Of a stretch of DNA of 64,000 bases, positions 11,259 through 22,403 are shown in pieces. The notes below the pieces were generated by a model. The model ran no database searches, was not told where the DNA came from, and saw only the letters and a program-made list of their open reading frames with translations. Position numbers and translations under genes: made by a program. The DNA comes from Muscardinus avellanarius (lineage: Eukaryota; Chordata; Mammalia; Rodentia; Gliridae): the NCBI GenBank assembly GCA_963383645.1, contig OY726558.1, positions 183,761,634-183,825,633 on the forward strand, given 5' to 3'. Within the stretch, counting starts at the first letter, position 1. Every line of letters starts with the position of its first letter.

Positions 11259-12054
11259 GATTTAGGAAGTTTGTGCCTTCTCTGGGTTCTTCCCTTGGGT
11301 CACTATGACTTCACTTAAGGTGTTCTGGATCTCGAGTCAGTAGTATCTCAGACCCCACTACTCCTTTTCTGGGTTGTATCACAGAGTCTCTGACCCAGAG
11401 AGTCGATAGAGGCTGCTTTAGACTGTGGGGGGTGCCAGGTTGCAAGTTCTCCTATGGTGTGATATCTCTGCCACCGCCCCTCCCCCACTGGGTCAAGTCC
11501 CAGGGAGTACAGTACTGGGATTTCTCCTCTGTGGCCCGCAATTTGACTCACTGTTCTTGAGTACGCAGATGTAGCTGTACTGGACTCGGTGAATTCACTG
11601 CTGCTGCCGCCAGTGGCAATATGGCGCCGCTGCCACGCCCTCGTCCGTGAGGCTGGCGTATTTCTTCTTGGTTTTGATTTCCACTCTGAATCCCTGCAGC
11701 GTGTGCTGAGCTCAGCTACTGGGAGCTTTAGATTTTACCTGCGGCGAGAAATCCTGCCTGGCTGTTCCGCAGTGGCTCACCTCGGCTTGCTGTAGCCGTT
11801 CGGTGAAGTCGCCGCTGCTGCCGGCAGTATGGCGCTGCTGCCGTGGTCTCAGGCGTGAGGCCGATGTATCTCCTCTGTGGCTCTGAACTCTGTTCTCAGT
11901 CAGCTTTCTCTCTGGAGCCTGGTGATTTTTTTTGTTTCTCTGGTGATGGTGTTTTCTGGCTATGAAAGGCACTGATTTTGTGGTAATGGAGATTAGTTGT
12001 TAGCGGGGCTCTTAAGCCCAGCTTTTCTCGGTCGCCATCTTCCCGGAAGTCTCC
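11259..12054 (-). promoter_or_regulatory. 5'UTR/internal promoter of ORF1-only L1 element, with repeated units
   Basis: The first bases on the - strand include ggaagatggcgaccg, a YY1-type start motif typical of L1. The segment is GC- and CpG-rich compared with its surroundings. Two diverged copies of one unit (about 11587-11690 and 11799-11910) share a ctgctgccg / tatggcgc / gtgaggc / tatttc-tatctc order, spaced about 212 bp. A partial third match (tctcctctgtggc) sits at 11522-11534. This resembles monomer-type L1 promoters in design. Confidence 0.72.
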
Positions 12055-12063
12055 TAGATTTTC
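12055..12063. repeat. Target-site duplication, right (tagattttc)
   Basis: It matches 9261-9269 exactly and directly follows the 5' end of the element. The next bases (aa) give a TT/GAAA cleavage site on the other strand. Confidence 0.8.
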
Positions 12064-12120
12064 AACAATATATCTCAATAATAGATCCCAGGATGGTTAC
12101 TATATTAATAAGAAGTTCCT

Positions 12121-12315
12121 AGCCAGGCATAGTGGCACACACTTGTAATCCCAGTATTTGGGAGGCTGAGACAGGCGGATCACGCAGGTTCAAAGCCAGC
12201 CTGAGCTACTTAGTGAGGCTTTCAGCAACTTATTGAGACCCTGTTTCCAAATAAATATAAAAACGGGTTTGGGAGTGTAGCCTAGAGATAGAAAACCCCT
12301 GGGTTCCATCCCCAG

Positions 12316-12316
<1 letters not shown>
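12121..12316 (+). mobile_element. B1-dID SINE followed by TG/CA microsatellite
   Basis: Both halves are clear (agccaggcatagtggcac; gtagcctagagatagaaaac; ccatccccagt). The linker aaataaatataaaaa resembles subfamily A. Confidence 0.8.

Positions 12317-12388
<72 letters not shown>
12317..12388. repeat. (TG)17-tatg-(CA)17 inverted microsatellite
   Basis: A 34-bp TG tract and a 34-bp CA tract face each other across four bases, forming a near-perfect palindrome at a SINE tail. Confidence 0.95.
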
Positions 12389-12392
<4 letters not shown>

Positions 12393-12547
12393 TTCCTGTT
12401 TTTATATCTATGTACAAGAATTCAGAGACCCATTAGCAAAATGTCTCTGAAATGTCTATCTTAAATCCTTGTACCAATCCCATGTATGCATTTAATTTAA
12501 GAGGAAATCCTATAGACTACCTGTTTTCCAATATGAGTATGCAAACA

Positions 12548-13047
12548 AAGATAATGTGGCTCTGTATTCAGTATATATTTTTGGAATAGTTCTTCTACTC
12601 AGTCATAAATGGCATATTATGTAATTTGCAGGGAAATGGATAGAAATGGAGAATATTATGCTAAGTGAGATTAGTCAGTCAAAAAAGGGAAAGTTCAGAT
12701 ATTTTCCCTCATATACAAAAGCTAGGGAGAAATTGGGACACAGGAGGGACTCCAGACAATGGAGAAACCTTATTGGAGTGAAGAAGGAGACCTAGTTGAA
12801 GGAGATGGGAGGAGGAGGAAGATTTGAAAAGGAAAACACCTTGGCATGGCATGGGAAACAAATGGGCATGATGTGCATGTACAAACTTATCAAAACCAAG
12901 TAATGTGTTGAGCACAGTAAGTGAGGAAGGAGGAATAGGGTGTGAACTGGAGGAAGGCTCAACAAGCGTGGTGTGCTTACATATTTCTAGCACTCTGAAA
13001 TTCATCAAGATGTATGATTACAATGCACTAATAAAACTTTTTTTTAG
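12548..13047 (+). mobile_element. L1 3' end (ORF2 tail and 3'UTR)
   Basis: The segment includes agcggaaatggatagaaatgg-type ORF2 tail sequence near 12640, a purine-rich 3'UTR, and the terminal block atgcactaataaaa followed by T/A-rich sequence. That terminal block is shared (with changes) by the young elements here. Confidence 0.75.
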
Positions 13048-13356
13048 ATGCCTAGTATTACAAATATTAGGATACTCTCAGGGAAAACATTAAGAGTCAT
13101 GATTAAAAATAAAATACTAAAGAGAAAGTGAATATTAAGTAATTTGTGCAGGTCACAGTAGGCCACTGAAATTGTTTCAACAACTGGAAATGAAATGAAA
13201 TATATAATTATAAATTTTAGAGACAGAGAGCTAGAAATAATAAAATTAAATTTATATTTTGGCAAAATTTTGCACTGTGAGCTGTTTGCAGTCTTTACTT
13301 ATCACAGGTTCTTTTATGATTGTGAGTGGAGGCTGAGGATTAAAACCAGGCCCACA

Positions 13357-13560
13357 GCCAGGCATGGTGGCACAGGTTTGTAGTCCCAACATTTGGGAGG
13401 CTGAGATAGGAGCATTGTGGTTCACAAACAGACTCAGCTGCTTAGTGAGGCCCTTTGCAACTCAGTGATACCCTCAGTGAGGTCTAGGTGTGTAGCTCGC
13501 AGATAGAATGCTCCTAGATTCCATCCCCAGTACCTCAAGAAAAAACAAAAACAAAAAAAC
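13357..13560 (+). mobile_element. B1-dID SINE (subfamily B)
   Basis: Full dimer with a deletion around the linker (ataccctcagtgaggtctag), ending in an A-rich tail into which the next SINE is inserted. Confidence 0.78.
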
Positions 13561-13768
13561 AGCCGGGAATGGTGGCACACGCTTGTAATTCCCGCACTTG
13601 GGAGGTGGAGACAGGAGAATCGTGCAGGTTCGAAGCCAGCCGTGCTGGCTTAAGAAACCCTGTTTCCAAATAAAAATATAAAAAAAAATAGGTCTGGGAG
13701 TATAGCCTGGAGGTAGAAGAGCTCCCAGGAACCCCAGAACCACAAAAACAAAAACAAAAACAAAAACA
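13561..13768 (+). mobile_element. B1-dID SINE (subfamily A), tandem behind the previous one
   Basis: agccgggaatggtggcacac to ccaggaaccccagaaccac plus a (CAAAAA)n tail. Subfamily A markers: cgtgctggcttaag, linker aaataaaaatataaaa. Confidence 0.85.
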
Positions 13769-14839
13769 GGCTCAGGCATATCTTGATATAAAATAAGCAG
13801 TGACATATATAAGGCAGTTTCTTTTTACCATTTTATTAAATTGTTGTTCTATAATAAAAGCTGAGGGACTTTTCCAGAAGATTTTAAGAGGCAGAATGAA
13901 ATCTTTTAGAACATCACAGAGACTAAGCAATGATGTAATATAAAAGAGGCCAGCTTGGAATGCATGGTCAATCCTCTTGGTTTCCCAAAAATATTCTAAA
14001 ATTTTAAAGCTCTATGGAGTGAGATGCTAACAGTTAAAACTCAATGCCCCTGAAATTAGAATTTAATATCCAGCATAATTCCAAAGCTAAGGAGAAATAG
14101 ATACAACCAGCACTCAGTCAGAAATCAATCTGAAAAACAGGGATATATCAAAGGTGGCAGAGACTTGATATAGCTACAAGTCAGTTCTGACTTTTTCAAT
14201 ATCTGATTGTATTAATGTGTTTTTCTACTAACACTATCTGCATAAGAGAGCACATTTTGTTGAACCTAAAATTATCTTAGTCCTTTATTATTCTTTTATA
14301 CACAATGTTCATCATGAAACAAAAATATCTAGGTATGTAGAGTGGCAAATGTTTCTAATAACAAAACATACAGAGACAAAACACAGATCCATAGATGATG
14401 CACTTCTGAATTTAGTAGACAAAACATTAAGAATAAGTATTGCTAAAATGATAATAAGATAAAATAGACACAATAGATATAGCAATAGGTATTTTAGGAA
14501 TAAATTTGAATTCTATTTAAAGTCATGTTGGCATTCAAAATTGAGAAGCAAAATGATTACTCACTGAATATATTTGTTTTAAAACAAATAGTCATAAAAC
14601 TCATGTAAGTGAACCTGAAGATAGATCCATAGACATAATCTAAAGTTATCTATAGAAATAATATCAACTGACAAGATTGAATAAAGCAAAACAGCATAAA
14701 AACATAGGTTGCAGTTAAAATATATGATATACCTGTAATTGGAGACCATGAAGGACAAATAAGAGAAAAACAGGGGAAGAAACAATATTTGAAGAGCAAT
14801 TGGTTAAACATTTGTAAAACTGATACAGCATATCAATCT
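13769..14839. other. AT-rich intronic sequence, probably partly old L1
   Basis: A-rich sequence leading into the L1 ORF2 remnant at 14840; the 14300-14839 part may be more L1, but no firm match was seen. Confidence 0.4.
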
Positions 14840-16110
14840 ACTTTCAAGAAATTGAACAAAACATAGATAACCACAGCCAGCATCAAATTAAATGGGGAAA
14901 ATCTGTAAGAATTCTCCCTAAAACCAGGAACAAGACAAGGATGTCCATTATCACCACTTCTTTTTAATATAGTACTTGAGACTCTAACCAGTTAGAGCAA
15001 TGAGGCAAGAAAATTAAATAAAAGCAATACAAATAATAAAAGAAAAACTAAAACCATTTGCAGATGGCATGATACTATACTTATAAGACCCAACAAACTC
15101 AAACAAAAAGTTTATAGAACTGATCAACAGATTCAGCAAAGTGTCTGGATATGAAATCAGTCTTTAAAAAATCAGAAGCTTTCTGTATTTCAACCATAAA
15201 TCTACTGAAAAAGAGATCTAGAAAAAACATTCCCTCAGGATATCTCACAAAAAAAAATAAAATACTTCAAACCTAAACATGGAGGTAAAACACCTCTATA
15301 AAGAAAATTATAAAACTTGAAAAGAGAAATCGAAAAAGGCCTTAGGAGATGTAAAGACCTCCAACGTTCTTGGATAGGCAGAATAAATATCATCAAAATA
15401 GTCATTCTTCCAAAAGTGATCTACAGATTCAACACAAAACCAATAAATTACTAAGGTCACTCCTCACAGATAGAAAAAGCAGTCCTTAAATTTATTTGGA
15501 ACAAAAAAACCCAGAATAGCCAAAGTAGTTATCAGCAACAAGAACTATGCAGGAGGCATCATAATACCTGACTTCAAGCTATACTACAAAGTCATAGTCA
15601 TAGAAACAACATGGTACTGGCACATAAATAGACACCTAGACCCATGGAGCAAAATAGAAGATTCAGAAACAATTAGGCACACTTACAGCCAATTGATATT
15701 TGACAAAAGGGCCGTAATCATATACTGTAAAAAAGCCTGTTCAACAAATGATGGTGGCAGAACAGGGTAAACATATGCAGAAAAATAGAAATAAACCTCA
15801 CTTTCCCACCCTGCACAAGAATCAATTCAAGATGGATGAAAGACTTGGAATCTGTACCAGAGACCCTGCAGCTCCTTGAAGAGGGAAGAGGTCAAACAGT
15901 TCAACAAAGACACACAGGTAAAAACTTTCTCAAAAAGAACCCAAAGGCACAATAAATTAAAAGATAATCAATACATGGGATTGAGTTAAACTGAAGTGCT
16001 TCTGTAAAGCAAAAGAAACCATCAAGAACCTCAACAGAGAGCCTAAAGAATGGGAGAAAATTTTTACCAACATAATGCAGAGGAAACCATACCAAATCAA
16101 ACTGTTGAAC
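14840..16110 (+). pseudogene. Decayed L1 ORF2 (reverse transcriptase to C-terminal part)
   Basis: Colinear remnants of ORF2 include aggatgtccattatcacc, the RT active-site region near 15056 (Phe-Ala-Asp-Gly, so the second catalytic Asp is lost), gcagaataaatatcatcaaaat (RINIIK) near 15375, the LIFDKG-like ttgatatttgacaaaag near 15693, and the 'aaagactt' block near 15837. Many stops and frameshifts; inactive. Confidence 0.85.
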
Positions 16111-16749
16111 CAAAACAAAGCAGAAGTCAAGCAATAGAAGACAAAAGGTATTTCAACAAAAACTATAGAAACTAAACACAATAAAATGACATTTTAAACC
16201 TGCTGAGGGAAAATGATACCAATATAAAACTCTAGTCAGTGGAAATATACATAAAAAGGAAGCAGAGTAAAATACATCTATTCCATTAATTATTCAGTAA
16301 ATTTTTGATGACAAGATTAGAACTACAAGAAGTATGAAAGAAAGTGCTACAAGTAAATATTATCCAAGATAGGAGTATAAAACTATAGAAAGAAAAATCT
16401 TCACTGGAAAAATAGCCTTTAAGTAATATTACAAGAAAAAATTTAAAATCTGAATTAGCTCTGTAGATGACACCACAACCATCAATCAATCAAACTGCAC
16501 ATGTAAAATTGTAAGCATAGGTGGATTATCTTGTGAATTCTTCCCAAATTTTAATAAATAATATAGATACTCTTACACTGCACCTTCAAGAAATAGATAC
16601 ACCAAAACCCACTTGAAAGTTCCTCATAAGAGCATTATTTTATCCTTAAAATAATACAATTGTCCTCCAAAAGAAGATGGAAAAATAATTTGCTTAATTA
16701 AAAAAAAGTGACATAAGATATACCTACTGAAAAGAATGAACTTCTGTGT
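16111..16749. other. AT-rich sequence after L1 remnant
   Basis: No clear family. The end of the L1 and start of the MLT1 fragment cannot be placed exactly. Confidence 0.4.
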
Positions 16750-16759
16750 TCAAGTACAT

Positions 16760-16942
16760 TTTTTTGGTGGTACTGGGGTTCCTGGAAGCCCTTCTACCTC
16801 CGGGCTACACTCCCAGACCTATTTTATATTTTTATTTGGAAACAGGGTCTCTTAAGCCAACGAGGCTGGTTTCGAACCTGCGCGATCCTCCTGTCTCCGC
16901 TTCCCAAGCGTGGGGATTACAAGCTGCACCACCATGCCTGGC
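16760..16942 (-). mobile_element. B1-dID SINE (subfamily A) with target duplication
   Basis: The antisense dimer runs ggtggtactggggttcctgg to caccaccatgcctggc. The duplication tcaagtacat is at 16750-16759 and 16943-16952. Confidence 0.88.
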
Positions 16943-16952
16943 TCAAGTACAT

Positions 16953-17100
16953 ATTTTTATAAGGACACTAGTCATATTGGATTTGGTCCTACCCTAATGG
17001 TCTTTTGATTACCTCTTTAGAGAGCCTATTTCCAAAGCAAGTCACATACTGAAATTTTATATGTGTTTTCAGGGGAACATACATCAACCTGAAATAAACA
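16953..17100 (-). mobile_element. MLT1-type LTR fragment, interrupted by a SINE
   Basis: The reverse of MLT1 is visible: ataaggacactagtcatatt, ttggtcctaccctaatgg, attacctctttagaga, and caagtcacatactga. The SINE at 16760-16942 is inserted at its edge. Confidence 0.65.
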
Positions 17101-17574
17101 TATACTTCAATTAAAAAAAAACCTCAAATTTTAAATCAGAAAAAAGAATAGAATTTAAATGAATAGCAGGTTTGCATTTAGCCTTCAAAATGTTATACCC
17201 GTTTCTAAACTAATGTTAAAATGACTTAAAATGAAAAGAATTAAAATTTTTAGAGCTATAAAGAGACATTTGGGAAATTTCAAACTACTTATATTTTTTC
17301 AGATAAAACATTTAATTGCAGTAAGATTGAGTGATTTCTTTTTAAGGTCACACAACTATATATTTAGGAGGAGAATTTGACCTTAAATCCTAGTCAAATA
17401 TCTACCCACTCTCTTGTTACTAAGCAAGTTAACAGCTCAAATTTTACATATTTTTCCCAAATTGTTTTTAGAATATTTCTAGCAAAATCATCCCTTCATT
17501 TGGCATATCTTTGTCCACAAGTTTATAGTTTAGGTAAAGGATGGTAGATTAAGGGAATATCATTGTAAAGGTGA

Positions 17575-17860
17575 AAATCAGAATGACATCTGTGAAGCTG
17601 TAATGTGCCTTACCATCTGGTATACACAAGGGTGTCATATTAAATGGGATCAAAATGAGCTCCTTTCGGAAGTAAACCTTTAATACACTGGGAAACTTTA
17701 GGGGAATCTTTCCTTTTTAATAGAGCATTTGAGAATGAATGCTGCACAGCTGGCCAATGAAGAAAATCTAGATTGGTTGCCAAAGTCAGATTTTAAATGA
17801 ATTTCCAATTGTTCACAGTTCTTTCAGAAAGGCAATAGAAATTTTGATGAATTAAATATT
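17575..17860. other. Unique intronic tract, candidate conserved noncoding element
   Basis: No repeat signature, moderate GC and higher sequence complexity than its surroundings. Conservation cannot be judged from one genome. Confidence 0.25.
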
Positions 17861-20800
17861 TTTTTTTCTTAGCAGGGATCTCTTACATAGCCATGTATCT
17901 TGATGAAAGCCCCCTTTTTTCCCTCCTTCTGTTCCTTTTGTCCTCTTTCTCCTTAATTTTCTTTTTTTTTTCTTTTTCTGTCTTTCAGTGTAATCAGTGT
18001 CATGGAGACAAAAGGACAATGATTACAGCTGAGTGACATAAAGCTCTTAGTCCCGTTAGAAATACATTATTAATACATCAGAATAATACAAAGAAACGGC
18101 AAGGAAGCAACCCTAAGTTAATAATGGAATGCTGGCTTCTATATCCCATGTAGAAAAGACATGATCTTTCTGGCAGAGGGGATAAGATGCTACTGTTGCC
18201 AATTCTTTTCCTGATGACCCGGCCAGGTGACAATATTTAGAAGATGACAAGAGGGAAGAAAATTATATTTTGACATTATAATAGATATTTAAACCACCTA
18301 CGTCATTGGAGAGGGATTTAAGATGCTCTTGGTAAAGTGGGTCCTACTTCACTTCTATGAAGTCCTGTTAATAATAGAAATCTGATTCACTGGATGATGT
18401 TGAGTTGTTTAGACTTTACCTTCAGTCAGTTTCTTTCATGTTTTGGAAGATTCTCACTTATTGACCTCAGACTTAGTAGATGTTCAGTTTGTTCTTTGAT
18501 TTTGGAAATCAGATTACCCAATCCTATAATTTCAGTTATATGATATGAGACAGGAAGGCATTTTTTCAGCAATAACTTTCTAATCCCTTTACTGGGCATG
18601 ATACTCATAATAGGCAGAAGTAGTTTCCTGAGACAGTCCAAGCCACACATAACTGCAAATATGTGCTAAAAACTAAACAGTGTGTTAGTCTCTGTTACCT
18701 TCTTGAATATTTAAGCATTTCCAGTGCCTATGAAGTCTTAGTTAAAAAGAAGCAGTCATTTTTGTGTTAAACAAAGTGGTTATTTGATGATAAACCACAT
18801 CATGAACAATGTAATCTGTGACTAATAAATGCAAAATAATGAAATTGTTTAATATTTTATAATCCTTGCTTATGAATGGTAGCTTCCAGCATTGACTAAC
18901 CTGGATCAGCTTTAAGTTTCTATTTTTAATGGTGCTGCCCAATTTTATTTATGTGGGAACATAGGTTTATGTGATTTAGGTTTTGTGATATAATGAATGG
19001 TTTAGACAATTAATAAATTAGCTTGCAAGTAAGATAAAGACATGAAAATAAGTATAATTATTTTTGAGAGGTACAATTATACTATGCCCTATATAATATT
19101 TTTGACTCTTAAGAAACTTTCGTCATTATTTTACTAAACACATCACACTTATTTAATTTAGTTTTAATCTACATTTTTCCACTATCTTTCTTCCAGCCTC
19201 CTGTTGCAGAATCATGATACATTATTGACTCAAAAGATGTGTTGTTTTGTTCTCCACTCCTGTCATTGATTTTCTGTGTCTTTCTGGCCAAATTAGCATA
19301 GGTGTTGTGACAGAAGTCTCCAACATTCACTCTAGAATTTTCTTGAAGAAAAGGATGTTTGCTCTTTCACTGATATTTCAAGTCCTTAGAGTAGTTTCAT
19401 AAATATGTTCTATAAGAGCTGATTGAAAAATGAAAAAAAATAGCATGTACTCTCCTCTTTTGGCCCCACAATTTTTCTGAGTTCTAGTTTATTTTTTTTT
19501 TCTCTTTTACTTCCAGTTTTTTTCCTGCATTTACTCATTAGCTATTAGTTTTAACTTCCCTCCTAGGATGTCTAATGTTGAAAATAGGATACAAATTCAT
19601 AATAAACCTTCCTAGGCCATTTTGATATAGTGGCTCAGAAGGTAGAATGAGTCACATTTTAAGTTGGAGGTTAAGGATCAGCCATGGCGGCACAGAGACA
19701 CAGAAGATTTACTTATGGGAACAAGTTTAAATAACTTGAATGCCATATTGTAAGGCTAGAGAATAAATTAATAAATCTTTTTTTAACTTCGGTATTCTAT
19801 TTACAATCACAAGACTTTTATAAATTGCCAAACTGCAATTGCATAAGCCAAATGCCAGCAGAGAAATGACCTTTCAAATGACTGGAGCAACAGAAGCTGA
19901 GATCAGAAAGCTCCAACTTAAAGCAAACACTGAAAAGAAATCCATAGAAATGACTTCTCTGTCTGGTCAACCTAACAGAACATGACATATTATAAAGTGC
20001 GTTTGGCTTTTTAGGTAGAATAGTTTATAAAGATTTAACTGCTTTTGAAAATATAAATCTAGAGTTCTGTGGCATTTGAGTTTATGGATTAAATATTATC
20101 TAAATTTGAAAGAGCAAGCGTGGTATTGACTTGTAAAAGATGATTTTTAATAAGTGAATGAGAGAAATAAAAATGGAGAGGAGCTGGGTGGAGTACATGT
20201 GGGGGCAGAGTTTGAGGACTGCGGAAAGAAAGGTTGCAAATAAATAATGAGAGCATGTTATATAATGAGTTTTTATGTCTCTTTTGAAATATGCTATAAG
20301 AGATAAACTTAAAAATAGATCATGAGAAGCTTTGAATCGGATTTCCAATTTTAGAATGTGAATGAGCTTCCATTGTTTTCCTGTTTGATATGCATAGATA
20401 TGTGTATATGTACATATATGAGTGTATCTATTATATTATATTTTGCTTAAATTATATGAAATTGCTAATACCAATCTCTTTATAACAAAATTAAATTCAT
20501 ATGTAGGTACATATTTGCATATGTATATATGTGGAAAGTTTTTCAGTCTACACTTAAAATGTATTCCTTAAAGATATTTCATCAATGATGAAGTAAAAAG
20601 TACTATTGTTTCTGTATCTTCCATTTTCGCGTTTGCAATTTTTTCATCAACATTTTAAAATTTGCCTACACATTCTAATCTTTAAGATAAAATGGTAAAA
20701 TTACAGCTCTTTTCGTGTTTACATTTCAGTAGCTGACTAGGGTGACATATATGAGTGCCTAATACTTTCTAGACACATACTTACTTCTCGTATATCTGCG

Positions 20801-20944
20801 TAAATGACTCTACGAGGAAGGAGAAGCTGTTTCAGAGATGTGTCATTACATATAGTATCTTAAAGCACATTCAACTGCTCTCTTGTTTGGTGATTCTTGA
20901 ATGTGATGAATGTTTCTTTTTCACGGCAAACGCATTGTGTATGT
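17861..20944. other. Intronic unique sequence
   Basis: About 3 kb with no recognised transposon, exon or RNA gene; ORFs (for example 18426-18650) lack family features. Confidence 0.5.
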
Positions 20945-21240
20945 GAGCCATCTATAGTGAGATTCCATCACACGTCTTTGAAAGGCTATTGCAACTATGG
21001 GACATTGCCAGATAGCATAAAGCCAATTGAGGGATTAATTCACCAGCTGAAAGAAGTACATTTGCTTTAGAGTCATCAGATATTCTCCCCACCGAACTCA
21101 TCCTCCAAGATAGCTTCCCTAATGAGCTTCCTAAACCAATTAAACACAAGCAGGAAGCATCAGTCATCAAAACCGACTATTTTCAGCTAATCAGCTGTCT
21201 GCGCAAAATGCATGGCATGGAGGAAAGGAAGAAGACTCTG
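20945..21240. other. Unique tract rich in homeodomain- and E-box-like motifs, candidate enhancer
   Basis: Non-repetitive. It contains gattaattcaccagctg, ccaattaaac and ctaatcagctgtc, that is TAAT cores close to CAGCTG E-boxes. This is only suggestive of regulatory function. Confidence 0.3.
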
Positions 21241-21329
21241 AAAGGTGGTTGCTCCACCCCCCTCCTTCACTTTGTTCCTTTTGCAATTTTATGGATGCAT
21301 TGCCATGCACAGAACCCTGTAAATGAGCA

Positions 21330-21480
21330 TAGTGCTTTATAGTGTATAAAGTGCTTTCCCATGCATTACCATGTAGTAGAATAAAATGAGTTTTAATAGG
21401 TCTAAGTGATTTGCCTAAGGCACACAATTAATGTGTGGCTGGGACTCAAAATCATGTCCTCTCCTCTGTTCTAATTGTTC
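21330..21480 (+). repeat. MIR fragment
   Basis: MIR-like order: agtgctttcccatgc, taagtgatttgcctaaggc, acacaattaatgtgtggctg, ggactcaaaatcatgtcc. Old and diverged. Confidence 0.6.
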
Positions 21481-21739
21481 TATAAATATGTATGTATCGA
21501 TTAACTTTCCACCCTCGATGACAGGGAAGAGGTTCAAGTTTTAAAACACCATATTTTTTTTATTATTATTTAGGCAGAGTCAGATAATACAGCCAAGGCA
21601 GAAGGCAGGTATAGATAGGGATTTTTATTCCCACATGAGTACCCTTCTTGGAAGACAAGATTGGGGCCACAGTATGGCCATAATAATCAAGTTAACTAAC
21701 CAACACTCAGCATTACATTCAGCTAACACTTTACCAATA

Positions 21740-21840
21740 TAAATCAAATAGCACTTGTGAAACACCCCCAATAGATATTATTTTCCCATTTTTCTGGTGC
21801 ACAAAATATAAGGCTCAGAAAAATTATGTTAAATTATTTG
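21740..21840 (+). repeat. Possible MIR fragment
   Basis: The ttattttcccatttttctgg / aaggctcagaaaaattatg order resembles the MIR core and 3' side. Confidence 0.45.
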
Positions 21841-22047
21841 GGGTTTTAAGTTCTAAAATAAATTCTTGTAGCATTTATCTCATGACAATATGAAATATGT
21901 ATTTGTGTATGTGGTAAAAATGAAAAAAATTATTACATTGTCTGTGACATGAGTGTATGCATTCAAGACTGATTTTCATGTGCCACTTCTGGAGACTGGC
22001 TGTATTATCATCCTATAGATTCATTTCATTCACATACGTTCCTTTAA

Positions 22048-22175
22048 GCGGGCTTGGTGGCTCGTGATTGTAATACTAGCATTTTGATGGCCGAGACCAG
22101 AGGTCACGGTTCCTGGTCAGCCTCAGCTACTTAATAAGGCAACTCAGTGAGACCCCATTTCAAAATAAAGAATAA
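22048..22175 (+). mobile_element. Outer SINE (subfamily B), left half
   Basis: B1-like half up to the linker caaaataaagaataa. It is split by the next SINE; its right half is at 22476-22563. Confidence 0.82.
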
Positions 22176-22355
22176 GCCAGGTGTGATGGCACATGCTTGT
22201 AATCCCTGCTCTTGGGAGTCGGAGACAGGGGGATGGTGCTAGTTCGAAGTCAGCCTTGCTGGCTTAAAAGACCCTGTTTCCAAATAAAAATATAAAAAAA
22301 TGGGTCTGGGAGTGGAGCCCATAGGTAGAAGGGTTTCCAGAAACCCCAGTACCAC
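22176..22355 (+). mobile_element. Inner SINE (subfamily A) nested in the linker of the outer SINE
   Basis: gccaggtgtgatggcacatg to gaaaccccagtaccac with subfamily A markers (ttgctggcttaaaag, aaataaaaatataaaa). Its tail has become AAT and GAA repeats. Confidence 0.85.

Positions 22356-22397
<42 letters not shown>
22356..22397. repeat. (AAT)n microsatellite in SINE tail
   Basis: 14 AAT units directly after the inner SINE. Confidence 0.96.
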
Positions 22398-22400
<3 letters not shown>

Positions 22401-22403
22401 GAT

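Larger units (their letters stand above)
9270..12054 (-). mobile_element. Full-length ORF1-only L1 derivative (half-L1-like), young, copy 1
   Basis: Read on the - strand, the order is: a 5' end with a YY1-like aagatggcg motif (12034-12042), a GC-rich 5'UTR of about 0.8 kb, an intact ORF1 (11258-10341), about 0.86 kb holding an antisense fragment of an old L1 ORF2, an L1-type 3' end (about 9470-9299) closing in accaataaaa, and an impure poly(A) tail (T-rich on + at 9270-9297). Identical 9-bp target-site duplications tagattttc flank it at 9261-9269 and 12055-12063. The deduced nick site TT/GAAA fits L1 endonuclease. ORF2 in sense orientation is absent, so any movement must have used RT from another L1. 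The arrangement matches the known HAL1 concept, but the internal antisense segment is unusual. A second copy lies at 62731-64000. Confidence 0.88.

Noticed and set aside
11712..11972. 86-codon ORF on the - strand upstream of ORF1
   Set aside because: It is within the 5'UTR repeats of the ORF1-only element and lacks any ORF0- or ORF1-like motif I can recognise.
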